DNA from: a candidate division Zixibacteria bacterium HGW-Zixibacteria-1
GTDB lineage: Bacteria > Zixibacteria > MSB-5A5 > GN15 > PGXB01
Assembly (NCBI GenBank): GCA_002838945.1
Contig: PGXB01000005.1
Span: 1-64,000 of the forward strand
Direction: 5' to 3'
Length of the DNA: 64,000 nt
Within the stretch, counting starts at the first letter, position 1, and every line of letters begins with the position of its first letter. Made by a program: the position numbers and the translations under genes. Shown here piece after piece: positions 8,660-17,107 of the stretch. The notes under the pieces were generated by a model. That model was given only the letters and a program-made list of their open reading frames with translations. It had not been told where the DNA came from and searched no databases.

Positions 8660-10150
8660 CTAAGGCCTGACGGCCTTGTACTCAATCGAACCCCCCGGAT
8701 CGACCAGCAGGAACGGTATTGCCGTGCTCTTACTCTGAAGGCTTTCGGCGATTATCTGCAGATCGGCCAGGTTTTTTACTTCTTTGTTATCTACCTGAGT
8801 TATAATCGATCCGGGCATAACACCGGCCAGGTATGCCTGTGAGCCCTTAACCACCCGGTTTATATAAACACCCGGGAAATAATCGGAATTAATTTGCCTG
8901 GCAACATTCTCACTATATGTTTTCAATTCCATTCCCAGCCAGGTCACGAGTTGATTCGGCTGTTCGAATTGCGACGCATGTGTCAATTGGTATGTCTCAC
9001 TGTCAACCAATCTGGCGCTGAATGTCACAGGCTTGCCGTCACGGATACCTTCCATTTGCGAATCCCGGTCCTTGGGAGCGGTCGAAATCAAAACCGAAAA
9101 CTGGTCGGCATCAAGAATAGATTCACCGTTGAATTTTAACAAAATATCGCCGGTCTTGATACCGGCATCGGCCGCCGGCGATTCCTTGAAAACATCTTCA
9201 ATATAAACCCCTTTGACCTTGTCGAGCCCCTGCTGGCGTGCCCGGGCCTCGTTGACGTCGGCGAGATACACGCCCAGCCAGCCGCGCGAAACTTTGCCCG
9301 TGGCAATTAAGTCAGGAACAATCGATCGGGCCAGGTTAATCGGTATGGCGAAACCGATGCCGACCGAAGCGCCGGTCGGACTGGATATGGCGGCGTTGAC
9401 ACCGATTGCTTCGCCCCTGAGATTCAATAGCGGGCCGCCGGAATTGCCGGGATTAATCGAGGCATCGGTCTGAATATAATCCTGGTAACGCGGGGTACCT
9501 TCGCCAAACCGAAGGTTACTGCGGCCCTTGGCCGAGATCACACCCACCGTCACTGTCCTGTCAAGGCCCTGCTGGGGAAAGGGATTACCGATGGCAATGG
9601 CCCAGTCACCCACCATAATTTTGGAGGAGTTGCCGAATGGAATATATTCTATTTTTTCTTGCGGATCTACTTTCAGTACGGCCAGATCGGTCTGAGGGTC
9701 GCCCCCGACAAATGAGCCGTCATAACGATACCCGGATGAGGTCCGCACGACAATTTTCTTGGCATTTTTGACAACGTGATAGTTGGTCAGGATATAGCCG
9801 TCTTCACGGAAGAAAAACCCGGATCCACTCGATATGGATGGCTCCTGGGGAATCTGGAAAAAACGCCAGAATAATTCGTCATGATAACTGTATTCCGTGG
9901 AAACCTCGGCCACAATATTTACCACGGCATCTTGGACGTTGTTGACAACCGCCACAAAAGGCGATTCGTATTCGTCGTCCTCATTCTGAACCACCGGATA
10001 TTTCTGATTCGAAATATTGGCAGCCGATTTTTTGGTAAAATCGAGATTGGACGCGATAAGAATACCTGCAATGATGCAGATGACTACTATTAATCCTAGG
10101 GAGAAAAAACGATACCCTGCCCCCAAGATAGAAAACGACCCGTATCTCAA
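8660..10150 (-). CDS. htrA: HtrA/DegP-family periplasmic serine protease with two PDZ domains
   Basis: Envelope quality-control protease/chaperone of about 496 residues. A single hydrophobic N-terminal segment (signal anchor or signal peptide) precedes a trypsin-like domain with a complete triad, numbered from an upstream TTG: H127 (ILTNYHVV), D157 (QTDLAVLK), S239 (NPGNSGGPL). Two PDZ domains follow (about 290-380 and 405-490). The longest reading starts at TTG 10156, but that codon touches the GGAGG ribosome site (10157-10161); the second TTG at 10150 has a 6-nt spacing and is preferred. Transcription comes from a perfect consensus promoter at 10179-10207. The housekeeping sigma gene follows after 58 bp, so protease and sigma factor may share a transcript. 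Confidence 0.95.
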   Translation of the reverse strand: MRYGSFSILGAGYRFFSLGLIVVICIIAGILIASNLDFTKKSAANISNQKYPVVQNEDDEYESPFVAVVNNVQDAVVNIVAEVSTEYSYHDELFWRFFQIPQEPSISSGSGFFFREDGYILTNYHVVKNAKKIVVRTSSGYRYDGSFVGGDPQTDLAVLKVDPQEKIEYIPFGNSSKIMVGDWAIAIGNPFPQQGLDRTVTVGVISAKGRSNLRFGEGTPRYQDYIQTDASINPGNSGGPLLNLRGEAIGVNAAISSPTGASVGIGFAIPINLARSIVPDLIATGKVSRGWLGVYLADVNEARARQQGLDKVKGVYIEDVFKESPAADAGIKTGDILLKFNGESILDADQFSVLISTAPKDRDSQMEGIRDGKPVTFSARLVDSETYQLTHASQFEQPNQLVTWLGMELKTYSENVARQINSDYFPGVYINRVVKGSQAYLAGVMPGSIITQVDNKEVKNLADLQIIAESLQSKSTAIPFLLVDPGGSIEYKAVRP

Positions 10151-10178
10151 GTTCAACCTCCAAACAACATAGCTTTTT

Positions 10179-10207
10179 ATTATACGACTCTAATTCATTT
10201 CTGTCAA
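10179..10207 (-). promoter_or_regulatory. Perfect consensus sigma70 promoter (htrA)
   Basis: TTGACA (10207-10202), 17-bp spacer, TATAAT (10184-10179) on the minus strand, 18-23 bp before the GGAGG of htrA. Both hexamers and the spacing are exact consensus, so this should be a strong constitutive promoter. Confidence 0.85.
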
Positions 10208-10415
10208 TACAATTATTGACATTTTTTCACAAGCTTCTTAGAGATTATACCGGCCTCGCGCCCCCGTGGTTTCGTATTTTTTTTTATCACTCACACAGCC
10301 TAAATTTTTGAACACCAAGACATTAAAATATACGGAGAGGATTGAGGAAAATTCAAGAATAACTGCCGGCAAGTGATTGACTTTTATAATTTTTAAGTTT
10401 AATATGGTAATTTAT

Positions 10416-11066
10416 ATGAATTATTCCGCAGAAAGAACATTAATGGTCGAAATCGGCCGCCGTTTGTATCGGAACGGTTTTGTCCCCGGAACGGACGGCA
10501 ATATCTCCTGCCTTGTTGCCAGCGATAAAATACTCATAACCCCGTCCGGATCAGCCAAAGGTTTTCTTAAGCCGGAAGACCTGGTTCTGGTCGATCCGAG
10601 GGGTGGGCTGATTTCAGGGGTCGGAAAGCCATCATCGGAAATGCTGATGCATCTCTTTGTCTACCAACGGCGCCCCGATATAAAGGCCTGTTGCCATGCG
10701 CACCCCCCCTATGCCACCGCTATGTCGATTATCGGCCGTGGACTGCCGCCCGATATTCTGCCTGAAGTCATTCTTTCGGTCGGAGATATCCCCCTGACCG
10801 ATTATGCCTCGCCCGGGACCGAAGCCGTCCCACAGGCGCTTGAACCGTTCATAAAAGACCATGTGGCTTTCATGCTTCGAAATCACGGCGTTCTGACAAT
10901 CGGCCGGGACCCGGAAGAAGCCTTTTATCGCATGGAAACGGTTGAACATTTTGCCAAAATATTTTATATTGCCGGCGGCGCCGGAGAAATTGACCCTCTT
11001 GACAACCCCGAGATCGAAAGGCTGAGAAAAATTGCTGAAGCCATAAGACAGGAACGCAAATTATGA
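10416..11066 (+). CDS. Class II aldolase/epimerase (FucA/AraD family)
   Basis: Zinc-dependent aldolase-fold protein of about 216 residues. The family signature is clear: GTDGNIS, ITPSGSAKG, the acidic SSEMLMH motif, the metal ligands HAHPP and the third histidine in RNHGV. The likely reaction is reversible aldol cleavage of a sugar phosphate or a related epimerisation; the substrate cannot be told from sequence. I chose the ATG at 10416 because family members start a few residues before the E-x-x-x-IGRRL helix; in-frame starts at 10377 and 10404 exist and no good ribosome site marks any of them. The stop overlaps the next gene by 4 bp (ATGA), showing translational coupling to the aminotransferase-like gene. 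It opens an operon that continues into folB, folK and panB. Confidence 0.88.
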   Translation: MNYSAERTLMVEIGRRLYRNGFVPGTDGNISCLVASDKILITPSGSAKGFLKPEDLVLVDPRGGLISGVGKPSSEMLMHLFVYQRRPDIKACCHAHPPYATAMSIIGRGLPPDILPEVILSVGDIPLTDYASPGTEAVPQALEPFIKDHVAFMLRNHGVLTIGRDPEEAFYRMETVEHFAKIFYIAGGAGEIDPLDNPEIERLRKIAEAIRQERKL

Positions 11067-12235
11067 TAAAAAAGGTGGTGCTGGACAAAGCCGACAGGCT
11101 GTATCATTTCCCTTTCGACCTGGAGGAATTTTATCCGCGGCGGGCACTGAAGTCCACGGAAAAGCGGATACCGACGGTCGATCTGGGGCATTTTGTATGG
11201 CCGGTCACTGAAACGAATACAGCCGCCTCCGAAAAATCGCTGGAATTGGCCGATGCCGATGATATGCTGAGGCTAAAAGAGGCGATCGCCGGTTGGCTGA
11301 AGCGTGAATATGGAATTAAAGTAGAGGCCCGAAAAGAAATATATATCGGCCAGGGTATTCACCGGATTATTTTTGATATTTTTCTGGCGTATGTCGAATA
11401 CGGCGATATTGTTCTCTGCCCCGAACCGGGGATGCCGTTTTACCGAAGACTGGCGATTGCGGTTGGCGGGGTGCCGGTCACTTATCCGATTTCATCCCAC
11501 ACCGATTATAAGCCGGCATTTGTCAAACTTACCTCAAATTTGGGCAAGGCGGCCAGAATCATCACGCTGAACAATCCCAATAATCCGTTTGGGACAATGC
11601 TCGATGAAACCGAGTTGGCCGAGCTGATTCAGATTGCTTCCAAGCAAAATCTATTTATCATCAATGACGCCGCCTATTGCTCACTGGCCGAAGAAAGATT
11701 CCGGCCTTTGCGCGCTATCCCGGGCGGCGACAAGGTCAGCATGGAAATCTTTTCATTTCCTTTTACCTTCGGGATGCCTTACCTGCCTTTCGGCTTTGCG
11801 GTCGGAACGCCGGAAACAATTGCCGGTCTGACGACTATCAGGCAGACGCTGGCCCTGGCTTTGCCAAAAGGGTGGGTCGAAGCGGCCGTCCGGGCAATCG
11901 AGAATTACCCCTCGGCTGAAATCAAAATGGTCCGAAAGCTAATAACGCAATCCCGCCTTGAAGCTCTCCGGCTGGTTGAAAAAATGAACTGGACACAGGT
12001 CGGCGATCGGTCGGTGCCTTTTCTCTGGATCAAAATACCGGAGAGAAAACAATCCTCGACCTATGCGGCGGCGCTGCTACGGCGCAAAAGAATCCTCACC
12101 CTTCCCGGCACCGCTTTTGGTGAAATCGGCGAGGGCTTTATTCGGTTGTCGCTGACCGCCGGCCCGGAAAGCTATAAAGAAGCATATCAGCGTTTATCAC
12201 GGAAAATGACTATCAGGTCACTAAGCGGAGAATAA
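11063..12235 (+). CDS. Class I/II aminotransferase-fold protein lacking the PLP lysine
   Basis: Fold-type I PLP enzyme homologue of 390 residues. The cofactor-pocket motifs NNPNNPFG (170-177) and INDAAY (D202, Y205) and a C-terminal substrate Arg (FIRLSLT) are present. The segment that should read S-F-S-K-T-F-G-M-x-G-W-R is instead SFPFTFGMPYLP (231-242): the Schiff-base lysine is Phe234 and the phosphate-binding arginine is Pro242. The reading frame is clean on both sides, so this is not an obvious sequencing error. It overlaps the class II aldolase gene (ATGA) and is 2 bp from folB. It may be catalytically dead, may use PLP without a lysine, or may have a binding role. Calling it a normal HisC/AspC-type transaminase would be unsafe. 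Confidence 0.85.
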   Translation: MIKKVVLDKADRLYHFPFDLEEFYPRRALKSTEKRIPTVDLGHFVWPVTETNTAASEKSLELADADDMLRLKEAIAGWLKREYGIKVEARKEIYIGQGIHRIIFDIFLAYVEYGDIVLCPEPGMPFYRRLAIAVGGVPVTYPISSHTDYKPAFVKLTSNLGKAARIITLNNPNNPFGTMLDETELAELIQIASKQNLFIINDAAYCSLAEERFRPLRAIPGGDKVSMEIFSFPFTFGMPYLPFGFAVGTPETIAGLTTIRQTLALALPKGWVEAAVRAIENYPSAEIKMVRKLITQSRLEALRLVEKMNWTQVGDRSVPFLWIKIPERKQSSTYAAALLRRKRILTLPGTAFGEIGEGFIRLSLTAGPESYKEAYQRLSRKMTIRSLSGE

Positions 12236-12237
12236 AT

Positions 12238-12636
12238 ATGGACGTTATCCGTCTCAACAAAATGGTTTTTTACGGCTATCACGGCGTCTCTGCCGCCGAG
12301 AAGGAAACCGGCCGGCGCTATGAGGTCGATTGCGAGCTCGAGGCCGATCTCGCCCCGCCCGGTCAGACCGACTCGATCAAGGACACGATCGACTACGTGG
12401 CGGTTTATCAAAAAATTCAGCAGATTGTCGAGGGTAAGGCCTTTTCGCTGATTGAAAGCCTGGCCCGGGCCATTGCCGACGCCATCCTTGAGGAATTCCC
12501 GGTTTTCAGGGTTACGCTGCGTATCAGGAAGATGATCCCGCCGATCGCCGGGACAATCGATCATATTGAAATCGAAGTAACGCGGCGCCAGCCTGATACT
12601 TCCAAGATTTTGGCCGATACAAAAAGTAAAGAATGA
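12238..12636 (+). CDS. folB: Dihydroneopterin aldolase
   Basis: FolB of 132 residues, close to the usual 120. It converts 7,8-dihydroneopterin to 6-hydroxymethyl-dihydropterin and glycolaldehyde in folate synthesis. Seen: MDVIRLNKMVFYGYHGVSAAEK with the conserved Tyr-His-Gly and the glutamate of the E-K-E/T segment, FSLIESLA with the pterin-binding Glu, and a C-terminal RIRK strand ending in IEVTR. It begins 2 bp after the aminotransferase-like gene and is followed by folK, which uses its product, so the two consecutive folate steps are encoded side by side. Confidence 0.95.
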   Translation: MDVIRLNKMVFYGYHGVSAAEKETGRRYEVDCELEADLAPPGQTDSIKDTIDYVAVYQKIQQIVEGKAFSLIESLARAIADAILEEFPVFRVTLRIRKMIPPIAGTIDHIEIEVTRRQPDTSKILADTKSKE

Positions 12637-12660
12637 AAAATGGCCAAAAAGGAGAAAATA

Positions 12661-13176
12661 ATGCCGCAAACCGTATATCTGGGATTGGGTTCGAACCTTG
12701 GTGACCGTGAGAATAATCTGCTGACCGCCTGCCGGTTGATATCGGCTATGGAAGGTTTCGAAACCATCGACTTCTCCCCTCTTTATGTCAGCGAGGCGGT
12801 CGAAATGGATGAAAATTCTCCGTCATTTCTCAATATGGTGATTAAGGGTCAGTTCAATTATTCCCCGCTGGAGCTTCTCGCCAACATCGAAAAAATAGAA
12901 AAGCAGGTGGGACGCAAAAGCAAGGGCGATTACAAACCGCGTTCACTGGATATCGATATTCTTCTATTCGAGGATCATGTCTGCAGGATGGAGCGCCTGA
13001 CGGTGCCGCACCCCAAATTGACCAAACGGCCCTTTATGCTGGTGCCGCTGCTTCAAATCGAGCCCGACCTGGTCCACCCATTGACAAAGAGGCGGTTTGA
13101 TTCATATCTTAGGAAAAAAGACAGGCAGAGCATAATATTATTCAAGGAAATCAGCATCAAACATGCCAATACCTAA
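12661..13176 (+). CDS. folK: 6-hydroxymethyl-dihydropterin pyrophosphokinase
   Basis: HPPK transfers pyrophosphate from ATP to 6-hydroxymethyl-dihydropterin. About 171 residues, with YLGLGSNLGDRENNL, SPLYVSEAVE, FLNMV, and the Mg/ATP motif RSLDIDILLF followed by VPHPKLTKRPFMLVPL. I chose the ATG at 12661 because an AGGAG lies 6 nt upstream; an ATG at 12640 would add seven residues. It follows folB closely, and its end overlaps the start of the deoxynucleoside kinase gene by 14 bp, so this is one operon. Confidence 0.95.
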   Translation: MPQTVYLGLGSNLGDRENNLLTACRLISAMEGFETIDFSPLYVSEAVEMDENSPSFLNMVIKGQFNYSPLELLANIEKIEKQVGRKSKGDYKPRSLDIDILLFEDHVCRMERLTVPHPKLTKRPFMLVPLLQIEPDLVHPLTKRRFDSYLRKKDRQSIILFKEISIKHANT

Positions 13177-13813
13177 TTATATCGCCATTGAAGGCGTTAT
13201 CGGCGCGGGCAAGACGACGCTGGCAAGGATGCTGGCACAAAAGATCGGCGCCGAGATTTTGCGGGACGATGCAATGAACAATCCCTTCCTGGTCGATTTC
13301 TACAAGGACCGGAAAAGATATTCCTTCTCGGTGCAGATGTTTTTTCTGCTGACCCGCTACCAGCAGCAACAGCAGTCGCTTCTCGTGCGCGATCTCTTTG
13401 CCGAAAAAATCGTCGCCGACTATTCATTCATCCGCGACCACATTTTCGCCACCGTCAATCTTTCCAAACGCGAACTGATACTGTATGAAAAAATTCTGCC
13501 GCTTCTCAAATCCGATATCCCCAAACCGGACCTGACCATATATTTGCAGACATCCACCCCGGTGCTATTGGACCGAATCAAGAAACGAAATTTCGGTTTC
13601 GAGAGAAATATCGATGTCGATTATATCAACGACCTGAATGAAGCCTTCAACTATTTCTTTTTCCACTATGACGACTCTCCCCTGCTGGTCGTCAAGACCG
13701 ATGATATCGACTTTGTCGCCAATCAGGATGATTTCGAGAATCTGGTGGAAGAAATCAACAAACCCATCTCCGGCAAGAAGTACTATGTTCCGGCCGGACA
13801 TGCCATCAAGTAA
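13163..13813 (+). CDS. Deoxynucleoside kinase
   Basis: 216-residue kinase of the dNK/dGK family for nucleoside salvage. P-loop GVIGAGKTT at residues 11-19, family motif region FVQMFFLLTRY-like (SFSVQMFFLLTRYQQQQ), the DRS-type element in ADYSFIRDHIF, and the LID-region arginines (RIKKRNFGFER). It phosphorylates a deoxyribonucleoside at the 5' position; purine or pyrimidine preference cannot be read. The start overlaps folK by 14 bp and the stop is 11 bp before panB. A salvage kinase beside folate and pantothenate genes fits a general cofactor/nucleotide operon. Confidence 0.88.
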   Translation: MPIPNYIAIEGVIGAGKTTLARMLAQKIGAEILRDDAMNNPFLVDFYKDRKRYSFSVQMFFLLTRYQQQQQSLLVRDLFAEKIVADYSFIRDHIFATVNLSKRELILYEKILPLLKSDIPKPDLTIYLQTSTPVLLDRIKKRNFGFERNIDVDYINDLNEAFNYFFFHYDDSPLLVVKTDDIDFVANQDDFENLVEEINKPISGKKYYVPAGHAIK

Positions 13814-13824
13814 ACGAGGCGGTC

Positions 13825-14652
13825 ATGTCGGTGCACAACGAACATAACGGCTCGAAGAAAATCACCGTAAGTACATTCATAAAGAAAAAGAAACAGGGCG
13901 AGAAAATCGCCGTCCTGACCGCTTATGATTATTACACCGCCAAATTTCTCGACCGGGCCGGTATCGACTCGCTTCTGGTCGGCGACTCGGCCGGGATGGT
14001 CGTGCATGGCGAGCGGAGCACGCTCCCGGTCACCATGGATATCATGATCGCCCACACGCGCGCCGTGGCGCGCGGCAGCACCAATGCCCTCGTCATTGCC
14101 GATATGCCGTTCCTGTCATACCAGCCGTCGCTGGAAACCGCCATCACCAACGCCGGGCGCTTTCTCAAGGAAGCTTATGCCGAGGCGGTCAAAATCGAGG
14201 GCGGGATCGAGATGGCCGCGACCGTCAAGCGGCTGTTCGAATGCGGGATTCCGGTGATGGGCCATATCGGCCACACCCCGCAGTCGATTCATCGGTTCGG
14301 CGGCGCCAAAGTGAAAGGGCGCAAGGAAGCCTCGAAACAGTACCTTCTCGAATCGGCGCAGGCGCTCGAGGAAGCGGGCGCTTTCTCGATGGTGCTCGAG
14401 CTGATCCAAACCGCCACCGCCTCCGAGATCACGAAGCTGGTGCATATTCCGACGATCGGCATCGGCTCCGGCAAAGATTGCGACGGGCAGGTGCTGGTAA
14501 TTAATGATATATTGGGTTTGTATGATGAGTTCAAGCCGAAGTTTGTTCGCCGCTACGCTGACCTATCCGGCATCATCGAAAAAGCGGCCAGTGCTTTTAT
14601 CAACGATGTCAAAACCGGCTCCTACCCAAACGACGACGAGTCGTTTGAGTAG
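13825..14652 (+). CDS. panB: 3-methyl-2-oxobutanoate hydroxymethyltransferase
   Basis: First committed step of pantothenate synthesis: it transfers a hydroxymethyl group from methylene-THF to alpha-ketoisovalerate. 275 residues, usual length. Motifs: LTAYDYYTAKFLDRAGID, the metal-binding LVGDSAGMVVHG, VIADMPFLSYQ, AVKIEGG with the catalytic Lys, PVMGHIGHTPQSIHRFGG and GIGSGKDCDGQVLVINDILG. Last gene of the operon starting at 10416; a hairpin followed by T residues lies at 14687-14706. The use of a folate cofactor links it functionally to folB/folK upstream. No panC or panE is in the window. Confidence 0.97.
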   Translation: MSVHNEHNGSKKITVSTFIKKKKQGEKIAVLTAYDYYTAKFLDRAGIDSLLVGDSAGMVVHGERSTLPVTMDIMIAHTRAVARGSTNALVIADMPFLSYQPSLETAITNAGRFLKEAYAEAVKIEGGIEMAATVKRLFECGIPVMGHIGHTPQSIHRFGGAKVKGRKEASKQYLLESAQALEEAGAFSMVLELIQTATASEITKLVHIPTIGIGSGKDCDGQVLVINDILGLYDEFKPKFVRRYADLSGIIEKAASAFINDVKTGSYPNDDESFE

Positions 14653-14686
14653 GTAATAATAGCTCCTATTTACATAGTAATGTCAT

Positions 14687-14706
14687 TCCCGCGACGGCGG
14701 GATTTT
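14687..14706 (+). terminator. Rho-independent terminator after panB
   Basis: Six-bp GC stem TCCCGC/GCGGGA with loop GACG followed by TTTT, 34 bp after the panB stop. Composition falls sharply to AT-rich immediately afterwards. Confidence 0.7.
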
Positions 14707-14715
14707 AGAAAATTA

Positions 14716-14745
14716 TTGACTTTGGATACCATAAATTTTTATATT
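14716..14745 (+). promoter_or_regulatory. Promoter candidate for the membrane-anchored hypothetical protein
   Basis: TTGACT (14716-14721) and TATATT (14740-14745) with an 18-bp spacer, 80 bp before the ATG at 14825. Confidence 0.45.
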
Positions 14746-14824
14746 CTCACAACTGAGGCACTTCAGGCGGTATCAAACATGATAGTTTTTAGAGAAGAAA
14801 TTACTAATGTACTAATTACATAAT

Positions 14825-15301
14825 ATGATTATTAATTTAGATATTACACAAATATTAGCTTGTTATGGAGTAATTGTCTCTACGATTGCAGTGACGTTGA
14901 GCTATATAATTATGGCAAGAGACAGAGGAAAACTTCGTTTATATGGGATGATTGCTCACAAGTATAGGAACGCAGGGATAAACAATGAGGGGCATAGAAT
15001 TTTACAGAGAAGTGAGCTTTGCTTAAGCTTTACAATAACTAATGTTGGCAGGAGAGCAATTTTAGTAAAATGTCTAGCCAGGAAGACAAAATGGATTGGG
15101 AAAATGCATGGTTATATAATGTGCGATGATTTACCCAAGAAATTGGCTGAAGGAGAAGACCTTAATATTATTTTTGATAATTTTGAGGCAATCAAGGACA
15201 AACCATGGAGTATATATATTTGTGACTCCACTGGGAAAACTTATAAAATGAAACGAAAACACATTAAGATACTATATCAATCATATGATAAACTTCAATA
15301 A
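14825..15301 (+). CDS. Hypothetical protein with N-terminal membrane anchor
   Basis: Unrecognised protein of 158 residues. Residues about 8-30 form one hydrophobic helix (ILACYGVIVSTIAVTLSYII), followed by a basic stretch and a soluble domain of about 125 residues with several beta-prone segments (LCLSFTITNVGRRAILVKCL, NIIFDNFE, WSIYICDSTGKTYKM). It is probably an inner-membrane protein with a cytoplasmic domain. The gene is strikingly AT-rich compared with panB just before it and has no clear ribosome site. It pairs with the FRG-domain gene 124 bp downstream and looks like laterally acquired material. No function is proposed. Confidence 0.6.
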   Translation: MIINLDITQILACYGVIVSTIAVTLSYIIMARDRGKLRLYGMIAHKYRNAGINNEGHRILQRSELCLSFTITNVGRRAILVKCLARKTKWIGKMHGYIMCDDLPKKLAEGEDLNIIFDNFEAIKDKPWSIYICDSTGKTYKMKRKHIKILYQSYDKLQ

Positions 15302-15425
15302 TAGGATTTTTAGTATCTGCTTTTGGGATGGTTTTTGTCATGGTTTTGCCAAGTCCTTCTGTGGATCGCCATGTATGTGCTGACACTATTGTCACTGATT
15401 ATTATTCAAGGAAGGAGCCTATAAT

Positions 15426-16139
15426 ATGAAAAAACATCATATAATTAAGACCATGTCGGAATATATGCACCTTCTTGAAAATGAATATGACAGCGACAAC
15501 GATATTCTATTTCGCGGGCAAAATATCGATAAGCCGTTATTGCCCAAAATCGCCCGGATAAAAATGTATCAGCCGGTATTGGCTCGTGAACAAAAAATGT
15601 TTACGGAATTTATCAGACAATCCACGCCTTTTTTGGGTTCGGTCACCCTGAACGCATGGGACTGGCTGGCTCTCGCCCAACATCATGGAATGGCGACTCG
15701 CCTTCTGGATTGGACGATTAATCCCCTGGCGGCGCTTTGGTTTGCGGTCGGGAACCCTCCCCTGAAAGATCAATATGGAGTGATCTGGGCTTTCGAGACA
15801 TTAAGCTCGGATTTCGCGGACCTGATTAATAAAGACCCCTTCAAGATCAAAAGAACAAGGCTGTTCAAACCTCGGAATATTGATGCACGGATTTCGGCCC
15901 AGGGAGGCTGGTTCACGGCGCATTCATTCGATCACAGACTGAAGATTTTTACGGCATTCGAAAAGACAAGAGTATATAAGAAAAGACTATCCAAGATTAT
16001 CATACCCGCGGAAGAATTTTCATCAATTCGAAGAGAACTTGATCGATGCGGATATAATCCAATGACGATGTTTCCCGGGCTGGATGGGTTGTGCCAGCAT
16101 ATTCAGTGGCAAAATTCCTTTTTGGCAGACGAAGATTAA
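15426..16139 (+). CDS. FRG-domain protein
   Basis: 237-residue protein with a full FRG domain. The naming motif is at residues 29-33 (LFRGQ), and the second hallmark is AQHHGMATRLLDWTINPLAA, followed by WFAV. The family is common in accessory and defence-like regions, but its biochemical role is not settled. A strong ribosome site (AAGGAGCC) lies 7 nt upstream of the ATG. The gene follows the AT-rich membrane-anchored hypothetical protein, and its own composition is nearer the chromosome. Both may be an acquired module between the panB operon and the PilZ gene. No toxin, nuclease or integrase partner is visible. Confidence 0.85.
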   Translation: MKKHHIIKTMSEYMHLLENEYDSDNDILFRGQNIDKPLLPKIARIKMYQPVLAREQKMFTEFIRQSTPFLGSVTLNAWDWLALAQHHGMATRLLDWTINPLAALWFAVGNPPLKDQYGVIWAFETLSSDFADLINKDPFKIKRTRLFKPRNIDARISAQGGWFTAHSFDHRLKIFTAFEKTRVYKKRLSKIIIPAEEFSSIRRELDRCGYNPMTMFPGLDGLCQHIQWQNSFLADED

Positions 16140-16163
16140 CCCGACACCACCATCTCTGAATTA

Positions 16164-16529
16164 TTAATCCGAATGCAGGGCAACCGTCTCGGCGAACGAG
16201 CGGCGCTGAAGCAATTGCTCGATCTTTGCAATCTCTGTTTCGGCGATATTGACAATTTTGAAGCCGGCATTGTACAGCTTGGTCTCCTCACTTTGGCGGC
16301 ACCAGACACAGGTCATCGTAAAAAAGATCTCTTTGCTCCCCAGGATTGTCTTTGTCATGGCCAATTTGGCTTGTATGGTCTGAGTGACATCGATAGGAGT
16401 CTCGCCGACAATCATTAATCCTTCGGTTGTCAGATCGGCCAGGCCGCCGAGAAGTTTTTCGCTGGTTCGGTCGTAAACTCCGTAATAGGCGCTGGGACAT
16501 CTACGCTGCTGTTTTCTGCGGTTGTCCAT
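16164..16529 (-). CDS. Single-domain PilZ protein
   Basis: About 121 residues, essentially one PilZ domain, the common c-di-GMP receptor fold. The N-terminal basic element (RRKQQRR) corresponds to the RxxxR part of the binding motif, and the D/N-x-S-x-x-G part appears as ADLTTEGLMI, with Thr in place of Ser. The rest is the usual beta barrel (VTQTIQAKL, NAGFKIV). I chose the ATG at 16529 because GAGG lies 8 nt upstream; the GTG at 16538 falls inside that ribosome site. It is convergent with the FRG gene and separate from the flagellar PilZ genes near 50 kb, so its partner is unknown. Confidence 0.8.
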   Translation of the reverse strand: MDNRRKQQRRCPSAYYGVYDRTSEKLLGGLADLTTEGLMIVGETPIDVTQTIQAKLAMTKTILGSKEIFFTMTCVWCRQSEETKLYNAGFKIVNIAETEIAKIEQLLQRRSFAETVALHSD

Positions 16530-16741
16530 CAGGTTCACCTCAAATATTAGTATTGTCCAAAATCCAAAATGAATCTTGTGATTCCGCTTATATCATCCGA
16601 TTGAAGGAAGCGCGAAAGCGTTTCCTGTCAATAATTTATATTATATCGGCCGATTATTTAAAAATATAATTATGCGGGCAATAGTGGACGTTTAATATCC
16701 TATTATCACCTGCCGCTGAATTTGGCCGATACAGCGCCAAC

Positions 16742-16957
16742 TCATTTCCGGATAAAAAACAGGTAGAATGGGCGGATAATCAGGATAATAAGCAGGCCCA
16801 CAAACCACCAGACGCTTATATTTAGCAGAGCCGGTATTAATTGGGCCAGGATAAGCCCGATCAGTATCCCGACGCCCTGCAACAGCTTGACATCATAGAT
16901 GGTGCATCGCCCGGACCGCTCATTGAAATACCCGATGAAACTTCTTATGAACGACAT
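16742..16957 (-). CDS. Small membrane protein
   Basis: 71-residue protein, unrecognised. Residues about 26-46 (LLQGVGILIGLILAQLIPALL, read as one helix) and 48-69 are two transmembrane helices; the N-terminus is basic and the protein ends in FFIRK. A strong AAGGAGGG ribosome site lies 7 nt before the ATG, supporting expression. It stands alone between the PilZ gene and the divergent arsR-like gene. Confidence 0.65.
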   Translation of the reverse strand: MSFIRSFIGYFNERSGRCTIYDVKLLQGVGILIGLILAQLIPALLNISVWWFVGLLIILIIRPFYLFFIRK

Positions 16958-17107
16958 ATGGCTAACCCTCCTTCATTAAATATACCGACCACAAATAGAC
17001 AAATTCAATAAAATCGTTCGTCCAGACAGGCTATTTTCTCACTTTTTTATTGCCTTTGCGTATAAATATATATAGTTATATGAGGATATTAGAATACTGG
17101 TGAAATT

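Noticed and set aside
10216-10250. Plus-strand promoter TTGACA at 10216 for the class II aldolase operon
   Set aside because: The -35 is perfect, but at 17 bp the -10 reads TAGAGA; the TTATAC further on gives a 23-bp spacer. Too weak to list.
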